This document shows, piece after piece, positions 1 through 8,937 of a stretch of DNA of 33,697 nucleotides. The position numbers and the translations under genes are program-made. Below the pieces are notes generated by a model that saw only the letters and a program-made list of their open reading frames with translations, was not told the DNA's origin and searched no databases. Each line of letters begins with the position of its first letter. Within the stretch, counting starts at the first letter, position 1. The DNA comes from Pseudomonadales bacterium. GTDB lineage: Bacteria; Pseudomonadota; Gammaproteobacteria; Pseudomonadales; Azotimanducaceae. The stretch spans positions 1-33,697 of the forward strand of contig JAQWWC010000094.1 of the NCBI GenBank assembly GCA_029249645.1, in the 5' to 3' direction.

Positions 1-73
1 CCCGCCCTGCGTAAATTTTCGTCAACTCAAGGCCCACACCTTTATTTGTTCCTGTTATCAATACCGTCGCCAT
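1..73 (-). CDS. Short-chain dehydrogenase/reductase, N-terminal fragment (runs off window start)
   Basis: Reverse complement of 1-73 reads MATVLITGTNKGVGLELTKIYAGR; TGxxxGxG Rossmann nucleotide-binding motif typical of SDRs. Confidence 0.75.
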   Translation of the reverse strand, partial: MATVLITGTNKGVGLELTKIYAGR

Positions 74-87
74 AATCTGTTTCTTCC

Positions 88-501
88 TTAGTCTTTTGTT
101 TCTGAATTTAAAACTTCGTAGACCCGGCGTTTGAAGTACCAGCGGCCATCCTGTTTGATATAATCATCCTGGTAGCGCCCGGTTACACTGCGCTGACCGC
201 CATCTTTACCATGCAGAAACTCTTGCTGATACCAAGTTCCGGTTGCTGTATCACCGTCGACATGAATAGGGCCCGCCGAAGCGAAAAAGCCAACATAACC
301 AAAGGCACTCATTGCACCCTGCCAAACCGTTAAGATCGTCGCTCGGCCCTGAACATCTCCCGCACCTGGCAAATGCCAGACCGCATCTTCGGTCCAATTG
401 CTCGCCCATGCCTCGCCATCAAACCGCATCACCGCATCGTTATACGACTCAACTAATTCTCGAATTAACCAACGATCCTCCATCGACCCTGAACTCAACA
501 T
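88..501 (-). CDS. SnoaL-like / NTF2-like fold protein
   Basis: ORF 88..636; internal ATG at 501 is preceded by AAGGAGAAGG, so the shorter MLSSGSMEDRWLIRELVESYNDAVMRFDGEAWASNWTEDAVWHLPG form is preferred. Pattern typical of SnoaL_4/NTF2-like proteins. Confidence 0.75.
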   Translation of the reverse strand: MLSSGSMEDRWLIRELVESYNDAVMRFDGEAWASNWTEDAVWHLPGAGDVQGRATILTVWQGAMSAFGYVGFFASAGPIHVDGDTATGTWYQQEFLHGKDGGQRSVTGRYQDDYIKQDGRWYFKRRVYEVLNSETKD

Positions 502-784
502 TACCTTCTCCTTCTTACGGTCGCGCACAACCCGATGTAAACCAGTCGCCGCTTTAAACTGAAAACCACCACCTGAATGGTCACCTTTGCCATCACAACC
601 TCGCGCATCAATTGATGTTGTACCTGACGACTCCATTCAAGCGCGATCGGCTATGACTTGGCAACCCTCCCAGCCACTTGCCAACCACATCGGCATGCGA
701 TTCAACCGCAGTTTCGAGTGCCAAACCTAAATACTGGCGCGATGGAAACAATTCCGATAGTTTAATCCGAGCGCTCAATCAACT

Positions 785-829
785 GCGGCACCGTCCAGCG
801 CGGCACAGTCCAGCGCGGCACCGTCTAGC
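785..829. repeat. 15-bp tandem repeat, 3 near-identical units (GCGGCAC[C/A]GTC[C/T]AGC)
   Basis: Read directly: gcggcaccgtccagc / gcggcacagtccagc / gcggcaccgtctagc at 785-799, 800-814, 815-829. Confidence 0.9.
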
Positions 830-853
830 AAAGTCTGAAGAAGGATCAACACC

Positions 854-1861
854 ATGCAAAAACGAAGAATGGGCCAGCACGGCTTAGAGGTTCCCGTCCT
901 CACACTGGGCACCATGACCTTTGGGCTTCAAGTTGACGAAGCCGGATCTAATGAGATCCTTGACCAAGCCGAAGCCTATGGCCTGACGTTTTTGGATACC
1001 GCGGACGCGTACCCTCTCGGCGGCACCCTTGAAACGGTTGGCGAGACCGAGCGTATCATTGGCCGCTGGCTGCACAGACGAGGCAACCGGTCGAGGCTGC
1101 AAATCGCGACCAAATGCTTTGCACAAACGCGCCAGGGTCCGAATGGATGGGGACTATCGCGACAACACATCATGGAGTCCATCGACCAAAGTCTGCAACG
1201 ACTCAAAACCGACTATGTCGATCTGTTCCAGGCGCACGGGTTTGACCCCAATACCCCAATCGAAGAAACCTTACGCGCATTTGAAGACATTCAACGCACA
1301 GGTAAGGCGCGCTATATCGGCTGCTCAAACTATCCTGCCTGGCGCCTGGCTGACGCCTTGAGCGCAGCCGATCGCCTAGGCCTTGCGGGATATATGAGCC
1401 TGCAACCCCGATACAACCTGCTCTACCGTGAAATTGAAACCGAACTGCTGCCTCTTTGCAGAAGCCAAGGGTTGGGCGTTATTGTTTACAACCCGATTGC
1501 TGGCGGCTTTCTCTCAGGCAAGTATCAGCCCGAACAAGACCCAGAGCCCGGCACCCGCTTCACCCTCGGCACGGCCGCCGAACGCTACCAACATCGCTAT
1601 TGGCAGAGCGCACAATTTGATGCGGTGCAAAGTCTTAAAGCGCTGACCGATGCTCGAGGTATTTCCTTAGTCACCGTCGCTGTTGCCTGGGTTCTGGCGC
1701 AACCTGGCATTACCAGCGCCATTATTGGCGCCTCGAAGGCCAGCCAATTAAAAGCCAATGTTGAGGCGGTGAGTTTTGAATTTGATGACGATCTCATGGC
1801 TGCGTGCGAAGCCGCCTGGTGGCAATTACCGCGCCGGCCCGTCGCGGAAGGCTACCGATAA
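854..1861 (+). CDS. Aldo/keto reductase
   Basis: 335 aa; LTLGTMTFG, DTADAYPLG, DLFQAHGFD, YIGCSNYPAW, PIAGGFLSGKY motifs of the AKR superfamily. Confidence 0.93.
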   Translation: MQKRRMGQHGLEVPVLTLGTMTFGLQVDEAGSNEILDQAEAYGLTFLDTADAYPLGGTLETVGETERIIGRWLHRRGNRSRLQIATKCFAQTRQGPNGWGLSRQHIMESIDQSLQRLKTDYVDLFQAHGFDPNTPIEETLRAFEDIQRTGKARYIGCSNYPAWRLADALSAADRLGLAGYMSLQPRYNLLYREIETELLPLCRSQGLGVIVYNPIAGGFLSGKYQPEQDPEPGTRFTLGTAAERYQHRYWQSAQFDAVQSLKALTDARGISLVTVAVAWVLAQPGITSAIIGASKASQLKANVEAVSFEFDDDLMAACEAAWWQLPRRPVAEGYR

Positions 1862-2091
1862 CGGAAAGATCGTCAAGATCGCGACTTCTGTCAGGTCGAC
1901 GCGTTGATCACAGGCCAGCTTTTTTTCGACGCCTGAAAGGCGCGCAACTCAGTGCCAACGCCAAAAAATTAATCCGTCAGGATCGACCTTTTTGACATCG
2001 ATACTCAGGCAGTCGCGCGATGCATCACGCCAGGCATTCCCGCAAGCCGTTATCCACCCGGCCAAAAACAACCCACCGGAACCTTAAAATT

Positions 2092-3297
2092 TTAGACACG
2101 CCCCTCACTCGACAACCAACCAGACATTGGAAGCGACACTTCATGCCCTTGCGCCGGGTGCCGTGGAATCAATTGCGCGGCAATTAGTGATAGCAGCGCA
2201 AAACCGGCCCCAAAGAAAAACACCATTGAGGGCGAAAACATCCAAACCAAGCCCAGTGCAGCCGGCACCACAACCGCTGCGATATGATTGATCGTAAAGG
2301 AAACGCCGGCGGAGCTCGCCATATCTTTGGGATCGGCAATTTTTTGGAAATAAGTACTGATTGCGATCGCAAGCGCAAAGAACATGTGATCAATAACGTA
2401 CAGGCTTGCCGCAAGCAGCGCATGATCCACCAAAGCATAGGCCACAAAGACAACAATCAGCCCCACGTACTCGAAGGAGAGCGCCCAGCGTTCACCCCAG
2501 CGCGCGATCATGGCCCCAATCCGTTCAGCAAAGAGCCAGTTAAAGACATAGTTAATCAAAAAAAGTACCGTTATTTCTGAAGCGCTATAACCAAATCTCT
2601 CGACCATCAAGAACGCCGCAAACACCACAAAGATCTGACGCCGGGCGCCAGATAAAAAGGTCAGCAAGTAGTACAACCAATACCGCTGGCGCAGGATCAA
2701 AGTTTTATGTTGTACGGTCTTCGAGGGGAAGTGCGGAAACGCAAGCCACATCACAACCGAGAGCACCATGCAGACGCCGCCAGCCAGGGCGAAATTAATC
2801 TGGTAGGACAACGCGAACCATTCGAGGCAGATCCACAAAACCCCGTAAACCACCAAAGAAGTTATCGACCCCACAGCGATCAACCGGCCCAAGACTTGGG
2901 GCGCCTCCGCTTTCGATAACCATTGCAAACTCAAAGACTGCTTAACCGCCTCGAAGTAATGAAAGCCGATACTCATGAGAACCGTTGTGAAGTACAGACC
3001 ATATTCGGTCGGGAAGAACCCGGTCAGCGCAACCCCCAACCCCAGCAACGCCAGCGACAAAACCGCTAAGGTTTGTTCTTTGACAATCAGCAGTACAAAC
3101 ACCGCAGTGAACGCGAGAAACCCAGGGACCTCCCGCAAACTCTGCAAGATGCCTATTTCAATCCCAGTAAATGCGACCTGCTCGACCACGAAGTTGTTAA
3201 GCAGCGCAGACCAAATATGAAAAGCAACGGGCATCGCAATCGTCATCAGCGTCAGTAGCATGATGGGCTTTTGCCGCCAGCTTGTTACATCATCCAT
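2092..3297 (-). CDS. MFS-type transporter
   Basis: 401 aa with about 12 hydrophobic segments in two halves; MFS-like layout. Substrate not inferable. Confidence 0.8.
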   Translation of the reverse strand: MDDVTSWRQKPIMLLTLMTIAMPVAFHIWSALLNNFVVEQVAFTGIEIGILQSLREVPGFLAFTAVFVLLIVKEQTLAVLSLALLGLGVALTGFFPTEYGLYFTTVLMSIGFHYFEAVKQSLSLQWLSKAEAPQVLGRLIAVGSITSLVVYGVLWICLEWFALSYQINFALAGGVCMVLSVVMWLAFPHFPSKTVQHKTLILRQRYWLYYLLTFLSGARRQIFVVFAAFLMVERFGYSASEITVLFLINYVFNWLFAERIGAMIARWGERWALSFEYVGLIVVFVAYALVDHALLAASLYVIDHMFFALAIAISTYFQKIADPKDMASSAGVSFTINHIAAVVVPAALGLVWMFSPSMVFFFGAGFALLSLIAAQLIPRHPAQGHEVSLPMSGWLSSEGRV

Positions 3298-3346
3298 TGC
3301 GTATTCCCTAGTGACGAACCAGAACCCCTCGCACGAGCACCCGGAT

Positions 3347-3381
3347 CCGACCCGACCCGGCCCGGCCCGGCCCGCCCCGAC
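3347..3381. repeat. GC-rich pentanucleotide tandem repeat (CCGAC/CCGGC, 7 units)
   Basis: ccgac-ccgac-ccggc-ccggc-ccggc-ccgcc-ccgac read directly from 3347-3381. Confidence 0.85.
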
Positions 3382-3494
3382 ATCTTAGGTGTTTGCCGCG
3401 ACTTTAAAAAGCGATGTGCACTGACATTATTCACCGGAATCATGTCAGCGCCGTTACCAAAGGGCTTTTTATTTTGGCGCATCCTGCACCACCC

Positions 3495-5126
3495 TCACGG
3501 GTTGAGACCGAGAGCCTTAATTGAAAGCGCTCGCATCTCAACCTTGCGGATCTTGCCGGTCACGGTCATGGGGAAGGCCTCAACGAACTGCACATAATAC
3601 GGCACTTTGTAATGCGCAATCTTCCCGGCGCAAAAGGCTTTTAAGGCCTCCTGACTAACAAGCTGAGGGCTGACAAGGTCCGGTTTACGTTTTATCCACG
3701 CCATCAACTGCTCGCCATAGACCCTATCCGGCACTCCAATCACTTGAACCTCTTCAACTTCCGGGTGAGTGTATAAAAACTCTTCGATCTCTCGCGGATA
3801 GATGTTTTCGCCACCCCGAATCACCATATCTTTGATCCGGCCGACAATCTGAACATAGCCATCGAGGCCCATAACCGCAAGATCTCCGGTGTGCATCCAA
3901 CCGTCAGCATCAATCGCTTCGGTAGTTTTAACAGGGTCATCCCAGTAACCCGTCATCACCGAGTACCCTCGAGTACAAAACTCGCCCGTTTCACCCCGCG
4001 GCAGTGTCTCACCAGTTTCCGGGTGTGCAATGCGAATATCAACGTGAGGATGTGCCCGTCCAACGGTTTCCGTACGATGGGCCAACGAATCTTCAGGCAG
4101 CGTTTGGGTCGACACCGGCGAGGTTTCGGTCATGCCGTAACAGATGGTCACTTCCAAAAGGCGCATCCGATCGATGCATTGTTTCATTACCTCAACTGGA
4201 CAAGGTGCGCCGGCCATCACCCCCGTGCGCAGCGAAGATAAATCAAAATTTGAAAAATTCTCCAGTGCCAGTTCCGCAATAAACATTGTGGGCACGCCAT
4301 ATAACGCCGTGCAGCGCTCTTGACTGACGGCCTCAAGGGTTTGCTCGGCACTAAAACCATCACTCGGAATCACCATGGTCGCGCCATGACTGGTGCAGGC
4401 CAGGTTACCCATCACCATGCCAAAACAGTGATAAAACGGCACAGGAATGCACATTCGATCCTGCTCGGTTAAACGCTGCAACTCCCCGACAAAATAGCCG
4501 TTGTTCAGAATATTACGGTGGGTGAGCGTTGCGCCCTTTGGGAAGCCTGTCGTGCCAGACGTATATTGAATATTGATCGGATCGTCCGGAGAAAGCTGTC
4601 CACGCAGCTCGTCGACGCCAGCTTGGTGCCGTGCATCGCCCGCAATCAAAGCCTCCCATTCCAGGGACCAAAAGAAAATCGCCCGTTCAAGCTGCTGCGT
4701 TTGATCTTGTACAGCCGAAACCATTTCCTGGTAGTTCGATTTTAAGTATGAAGGCGCCGCAATCAGGAACCGACACCCCGATTGATTGAGCGCGTAGGCC
4801 AGTTCATGCGTTCGATAGGCTGGATTAATATTGACCAACACAACACCAATTTCCGCTGTAGCATATTGCACCAGGGTCCATTCGGCATAATTCGGGCTCC
4901 ACAGTCCCAGACGATCAAGTGGCTTCAACCCTTGCGCCAGGAGTCCGCTGGCAAGACGTTGTACCCGGTCATAGAACTCTTGGTAGCTCCAACGCACATC
5001 TTGATGCAGCGCCACGATGGCATCGTTGTTTGGAACCCGCGCCACGGTTTGCCTCAAGTTGTCGCCAATGGTTTGCGCCAAGAGCGGTTGATCTCGAGCA
5101 CCCATTTCAATTGCAGGGCTTGGCAT
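3495..5126 (-). CDS. AMP-binding fatty-acyl-CoA synthetase/ligase
   Basis: IQYTSGTTGFPKGATLTHRN (P-loop), YGMTETSP, GWMHTGDLAVMGLDGYVQIVGRIKDMVIRGGENIYPREIEE, TVTGKIRK. Likely start is the internal ATG at 5126 (MPSPAIEMGARDQPLL). Confidence 0.93.
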   Translation of the reverse strand: MPSPAIEMGARDQPLLAQTIGDNLRQTVARVPNNDAIVALHQDVRWSYQEFYDRVQRLASGLLAQGLKPLDRLGLWSPNYAEWTLVQYATAEIGVVLVNINPAYRTHELAYALNQSGCRFLIAAPSYLKSNYQEMVSAVQDQTQQLERAIFFWSLEWEALIAGDARHQAGVDELRGQLSPDDPINIQYTSGTTGFPKGATLTHRNILNNGYFVGELQRLTEQDRMCIPVPFYHCFGMVMGNLACTSHGATMVIPSDGFSAEQTLEAVSQERCTALYGVPTMFIAELALENFSNFDLSSLRTGVMAGAPCPVEVMKQCIDRMRLLEVTICYGMTETSPVSTQTLPEDSLAHRTETVGRAHPHVDIRIAHPETGETLPRGETGEFCTRGYSVMTGYWDDPVKTTEAIDADGWMHTGDLAVMGLDGYVQIVGRIKDMVIRGGENIYPREIEEFLYTHPEVEEVQVIGVPDRVYGEQLMAWIKRKPDLVSPQLVSQEALKAFCAGKIAHYKVPYYVQFVEAFPMTVTGKIRKVEMRALSIKALGLNP

Positions 5127-5413
5127 GTTTGATCCTATAAATGAACAATGATGGTATAGGTAACCTGTTTGGCGGGAACTTTCAATCGGCACCCCGCGTG
5201 GGTTACAACTCTGCCCGTCCAAAACACCTTATTACAACAACTCCCAGCCTTTTACCCGGCTCAAGAACCCGCACGTGACGCCCGTCGCTTGACGCAGCAC
5301 CCATCGGAGCGTTGCACGCTGAACCCGTTCGATTGACAGCAATCCTGACCAGTCTCTCAACGCCCATAAGACGCTTTGAAAATTTTTTGATTTTCTGGTT
5401 AACTCTTTCAAAC

Positions 5414-5427
5414 ATGAATATATTCAT
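5414..5427. promoter_or_regulatory. 14-bp perfect palindrome ATGAATATATTCAT upstream of the M43 protease (possible operator)
   Basis: Self-complementary sequence in an AT-rich upstream region, 46 bp before the ATG at 5473. Confidence 0.35.
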
Positions 5428-5472
5428 TTTTATGTCGCATTTAACAATTAAAAAAAACAGGAACCTATCACC

Positions 5473-6459
5473 ATGCGCCTATTGCCCACCCTACTGATTA
5501 CGCTCTTGGCACTTCTTACGTCCCAAGGCAGCCTCGCCGCCAGCGATCGCGCCGTTGAAGTTGCCAATCCGAACGCAAAATTTTTACGCTGCGCCACCGA
5601 GCATCCGTCACCCCGAGAAGCCAAAGCGCTAGAGGCCCAGTTCCAATGGCGCAAGGCGCAAGCCAAAAAGCCTTCCGGCAAGCCCGGCAAGGGTGGTGGC
5701 GGCGGTGATACTGGGGGCGGCGGAGGTGGCGAAGGTCCGACCGTGCCGGGCCCTGGCACCATTGTTGTTAACGTTTACTTTCACGTCATCACGTCAGGCG
5801 GTAATGGCGCCGTCAGCGACCTTAGTGTTGCCAGTCAAATGAATGTCATTAATGCGGCTTATGGAGGTAACGGCAGTTACACCACGCCCTACACCTTTGT
5901 CTTAAACGCGATCACCAGAAACGATAATGCGAATTGGTACACCGCTGGTCCTGGTACGGCTGCTGAGGCGCAGATGAAAGCCACTCTTCGGAAAGGGGAC
6001 GCAGGCGACTTAAACATTTATTCAAGCAGTCCAGGCGGCGGCCTTCTGGGCTGGGCCACCTTCCCTACCTCGTATGCTAGCAACCCGACTGGCGACGGGG
6101 TTGTGATCCTGAACGAGACGCGTCCCGGAGGCTCAGCGGGGCCTTATAACGAGGGCGACACCCTAACCCATGAGATTGGTCATTGGCTCGGTTTGTATCA
6201 CACCTTCCAAGGCGGATGCAGTAATTCGGCCGGCGATTACGTTACGGACACGCCAGCGGAACAATCGCCTGCCTATGGCTGCCCAGTTGGGCGCGATTCT
6301 TGCTCACGGATCAAACGGCGCACCGAGCAATACCCTGGCCTTGACCCCATTAACAACTTTATGGACTACACCGACGACAGTTGTATGTACGAGTTGTCCG
6401 ACGGCCAGGTGGCACGCGCCTTTGATCTCAGCAGCACTTACCGCGCATTGACGCCCTAG
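5473..6459 (+). CDS. Secreted M43-family (pappalysin-like) zinc metalloprotease
   Basis: N-terminal signal peptide [34 protein letters not shown] (HExxHxxGxxH) zinc site; [12 protein letters not shown] Met-turn; Gly-rich linker between prodomain-like N-terminus and catalytic domain. Confidence 0.92.
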   Translation: MRLLPTLLITLLALLTSQGSLAASDRAVEVANPNAKFLRCATEHPSPREAKALEAQFQWRKAQAKKPSGKPGKGGGGGDTGGGGGGEGPTVPGPGTIVVNVYFHVITSGGNGAVSDLSVASQMNVINAAYGGNGSYTTPYTFVLNAITRNDNANWYTAGPGTAAEAQMKATLRKGDAGDLNIYSSSPGGGLLGWATFPTSYASNPTGDGVVILNETRPGGSAGPYNEGDTLTHEIGHWLGLYHTFQGGCSNSAGDYVTDTPAEQSPAYGCPVGRDSCSRIKRRTEQYPGLDPINNFMDYTDDSCMYELSDGQVARAFDLSSTYRALTP

Positions 6460-6480
6460 CCGCGATAAACCGACACCCTT

Positions 6481-6514
6481 GGGTGGCCGCTATAAGCCTG
6501 CCACCCCCTTTTTT
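6481..6514 (+). terminator. Rho-independent terminator-like hairpin after the M43 gene
   Basis: GGGTGGC (6481-6487) pairs with GCCACCC (6500-6506), followed by CCTTTTTT. Confidence 0.7.
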
Positions 6515-6908
6515 CGGTGGGGCCGTGCGCCTAGCGCCTACTAGCTGGCTGCGGCGTTTCATCACGGCCATTCTGTTTTTGGCACCGCCGTGCCTCAATG
6601 CCAGCAGGATCCAACCACCCCAAGACTTCCTGTGCGCAGCTGGCGACATTGCTCTGATGGCTGGCACCATCGCCTCGGCGACAACCGGCCCTCGGCAGCT
6701 TGAGTTGACCATCCTGACAGACTGGAAAAGCCGCGAAATCGTAAGGCTTGTAACCCCGATTTCAGAAGAGGCGGTTAACGTCAGTCGACGCAGCAAGGTT
6801 CAACCCACCTCCTTAACCAACTGGCTGGTTACCGAAAAAGCAGCCCACATCCGCATTTGGCGTTGCGGAACCAGCCCAAGGGTGATGCTGGAGTTGAGCC
6901 TCCCTTAG
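6483..6908 (+). CDS. Possible small secreted protein (uncertain; true start probably downstream of the terminator)
   Basis: 141-aa ORF, GTG start inside the terminator stem. Internal LRRFITAILFLAPPCLNA resembles a signal peptide. No recognised domain. Confidence 0.3.
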   Translation: MAAISLPPPFFGGAVRLAPTSWLRRFITAILFLAPPCLNASRIQPPQDFLCAAGDIALMAGTIASATTGPRQLELTILTDWKSREIVRLVTPISEEAVNVSRRSKVQPTSLTNWLVTEKAAHIRIWRCGTSPRVMLELSLP

Positions 6909-7042
6909 GCCGTTGGTCAGCAGTCCCTCAGCAGCCTCTTATTAGAAGCTTCCAATTAGAATCAGTTAACTCGGGACACCGGACTAAAAGCATCAGAGCA
7001 GCTACGCCAGGTTGGTGGCGCCTCATGAAAACCGTCTAATTA

Positions 7043-7066
7043 CAAAAAAGGGGCTGGCTACCAAGC
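7043..7066 (-). terminator. Weak terminator-like element at the end of the nitroreductase gene
   Basis: Minus strand GCTTGG-TAG-CCAGCCCCTTTTTTG: short GC stem with one bulge plus T-tract; the stop codon sits in the loop. Confidence 0.35.
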
Positions 7067-7732
7067 ATCCACATGCATGACGGTCTCGACCGGCGGGCGA
7101 TAAGCGGGTTTAAAATCTGTGCCCTTGGTGTAGGCCATCGGAATCAACGCCACCTGCATAAAATCGTCATAGGGGATTCCAAGCAGATCCGCGATCGCTT
7201 TTTCATGCATCAAATGCAACGTGGTCCAGGCGGTGCCTAGTCCCCGGGCACGCGCCGCTAGCATAAAGCTCCAGGCCGCTGGCACAACAGAACCCAAGGT
7301 TGCGGTTTGCGACAGCACATTAGCACCCGCTTCATTGTCGGTTCGACCCGCAATACACGGAATCATCAATACCGGTGCCCGTCCCATATTCTCGCCCAAG
7401 AAATCCGCCGATGAAGCAGACCGCACTTGGCTTGAAGTTAAACTGGTGTCGGCACTATCGGCATGCAGTTTATGGATTGCAACTGGCATATCCTTGTAGA
7501 TCTCGAACGCCTGACGATAATACTCTCCGATCTGCGCCCGCTTATCGGGGTCTGTTATAAACATAAACTGCCAACCCTGGGCGTTCGAGCCAGAGGGTGC
7601 CTGCACGGCCATTTCCATACATTCTTTAACGACGCTCATCGGTACTGGCCGGTCGAAATCCAACCGCTTTCGAACAGCGCGGGTGGTGCTGAGCAGTTGA
7701 TCATTGGTAAGGTTTAATTGTTCGTGGGACAT
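7058..7732 (-). CDS. Nitroreductase family protein
   Basis: TTRAVRKRLDFDRPVP...AVQAPSGSNAQGWQFMFITD and ARARGLGTAWTTLH...IPYDDFMQVALIPMAY are typical of the FMN nitroreductase family. ATG at 7732 is preceded by AAGGAG. Confidence 0.9.
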   Translation of the reverse strand: MSHEQLNLTNDQLLSTTRAVRKRLDFDRPVPMSVVKECMEMAVQAPSGSNAQGWQFMFITDPDKRAQIGEYYRQAFEIYKDMPVAIHKLHADSADTSLTSSQVRSASSADFLGENMGRAPVLMIPCIAGRTDNEAGANVLSQTATLGSVVPAAWSFMLAARARGLGTAWTTLHLMHEKAIADLLGIPYDDFMQVALIPMAYTKGTDFKPAYRPPVETVMHVDAW

Positions 7733-7902
7733 ATACCGCTCCTTGGGAATTGGGTCGTTTCTGGTGCACATTCTAAGCCGATTGGGCAGCTCCAAGCCAG
7801 CCGTGGCATTCTTCGCCTTTTGTCACAACAGCGGCTTTATACGGTTCATCCAAAGATGCCGGCGACCGCTGGCGAACCTTGCGTCCTGAGCCTAGAACAC
7901 GG

Positions 7903-8937
7903 CTAGGGATCTTTTACTACCACTAGAGTCTTACCAAAATTTCCGCCCCGTAACATCTCAGTAAAGGCCCTGGGTGCAACCTCAAGTCCCGCCCGAAAGT
8001 CCTCTAAATAAACGATCTTTTGTTGCCGCAAGTAATCACCCATCAGTGCCAGAAACTCCGCTTGATGACTGGGCACATAGTTCCCCACGAACAAAGGATG
8101 CACTTGAACTTTTTGAGTCGTAAAAACAGGTTCCCCCACCGCCAACCAAGTATCCCTCGGCGATTGCCCGCTGGTGTCACCATATTGAGCAATTATGCCG
8201 CATAGGGTAATTCTTGCCTTGGCATTTAAAAGGGGCAGCACCCCTTCGAAAACCTTTCCGCCGACGTTTTCAAAATACACATCAACCCCATCGGGACACG
8301 CCGCCCGAAGGGCTTCTGGATAATCTGGGTCCAGATGCGAGACACAATCATCAAACCCTAAACGCGTTTTACAGAATGCGACTTTTTTGGGATCGCCTGC
8401 GATACCGACCACGCGCGCGCCGGCGAGCTTGGCCAATTGACCCGCGATCTGACCGACGCCACCCGACGCCGCCGAAACCACAACTGTCTCCCCAGCGATC
8501 GGCTGACACTGCACCAACATGCCCGCGTAAGCCGTTAACCCAAGCATGCCCATCACACCTAGGGCTGAGGATAAGGGCGCAAGCTTTGGATCCAAATACC
8601 GAGGGTGCATATAACCAAAATCGGTTACCCCGGCGCCCATCAATCCAAAACGTTGCCAGCCGTTGGTATTAAAAACATAGTCGCCCGCTTGGTAGTCCGG
8701 GTGGCGCGACTGCAGTACCCGAGACACCGTGCGACCATGGCACACACTACCAGGCGATTCCGCGCCAGTGCGCCTTCTGCCCCATTGATAAGGGTCCAAT
8801 GAAAGATAGAGTGTTTCTGTCAAACACTGACCGGCCCGGGGTTCTGGCGTACTTGACTCGACCCATTCAAAGTCTCCGTCTGTCGGCCAACCCGCGGCTG
8901 GCGTCCTGGCTAGGCGCCATTGTTGATTCATGCTCAA
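7903..8937 (-). CDS. NADP-dependent MDR-family oxidoreductase (CurA/prostaglandin reductase-like)
   Basis: 344 aa; LGMLGLTAYAGM, ETVVVSAASGGVGQIAGQLAKLAGARVVGIAG, VDVYFENVGG, GRTVSRV; no catalytic-zinc pattern seen. Confidence 0.9.
   Translation of the reverse strand: MSMNQQWRLARTPAAGWPTDGDFEWVESSTPEPRAGQCLTETLYLSLDPYQWGRRRTGAESPGSVCHGRTVSRVLQSRHPDYQAGDYVFNTNGWQRFGLMGAGVTDFGYMHPRYLDPKLAPLSSALGVMGMLGLTAYAGMLVQCQPIAGETVVVSAASGGVGQIAGQLAKLAGARVVGIAGDPKKVAFCKTRLGFDDCVSHLDPDYPEALRAACPDGVDVYFENVGGKVFEGVLPLLNAKARITLCGIIAQYGDTSGQSPRDTWLAVGEPVFTTQKVQVHPLFVGNYVPSHQAEFLALMGDYLRQQKIVYLEDFRAGLEVAPRAFTEMLRGGNFGKTLVVVKDP

Noticed and set aside
678-887. ORF 678..887 as a gene
   Set aside because: Overlaps the 15-bp repeat and the AKR start; basic low-complexity translation with no recognisable family.
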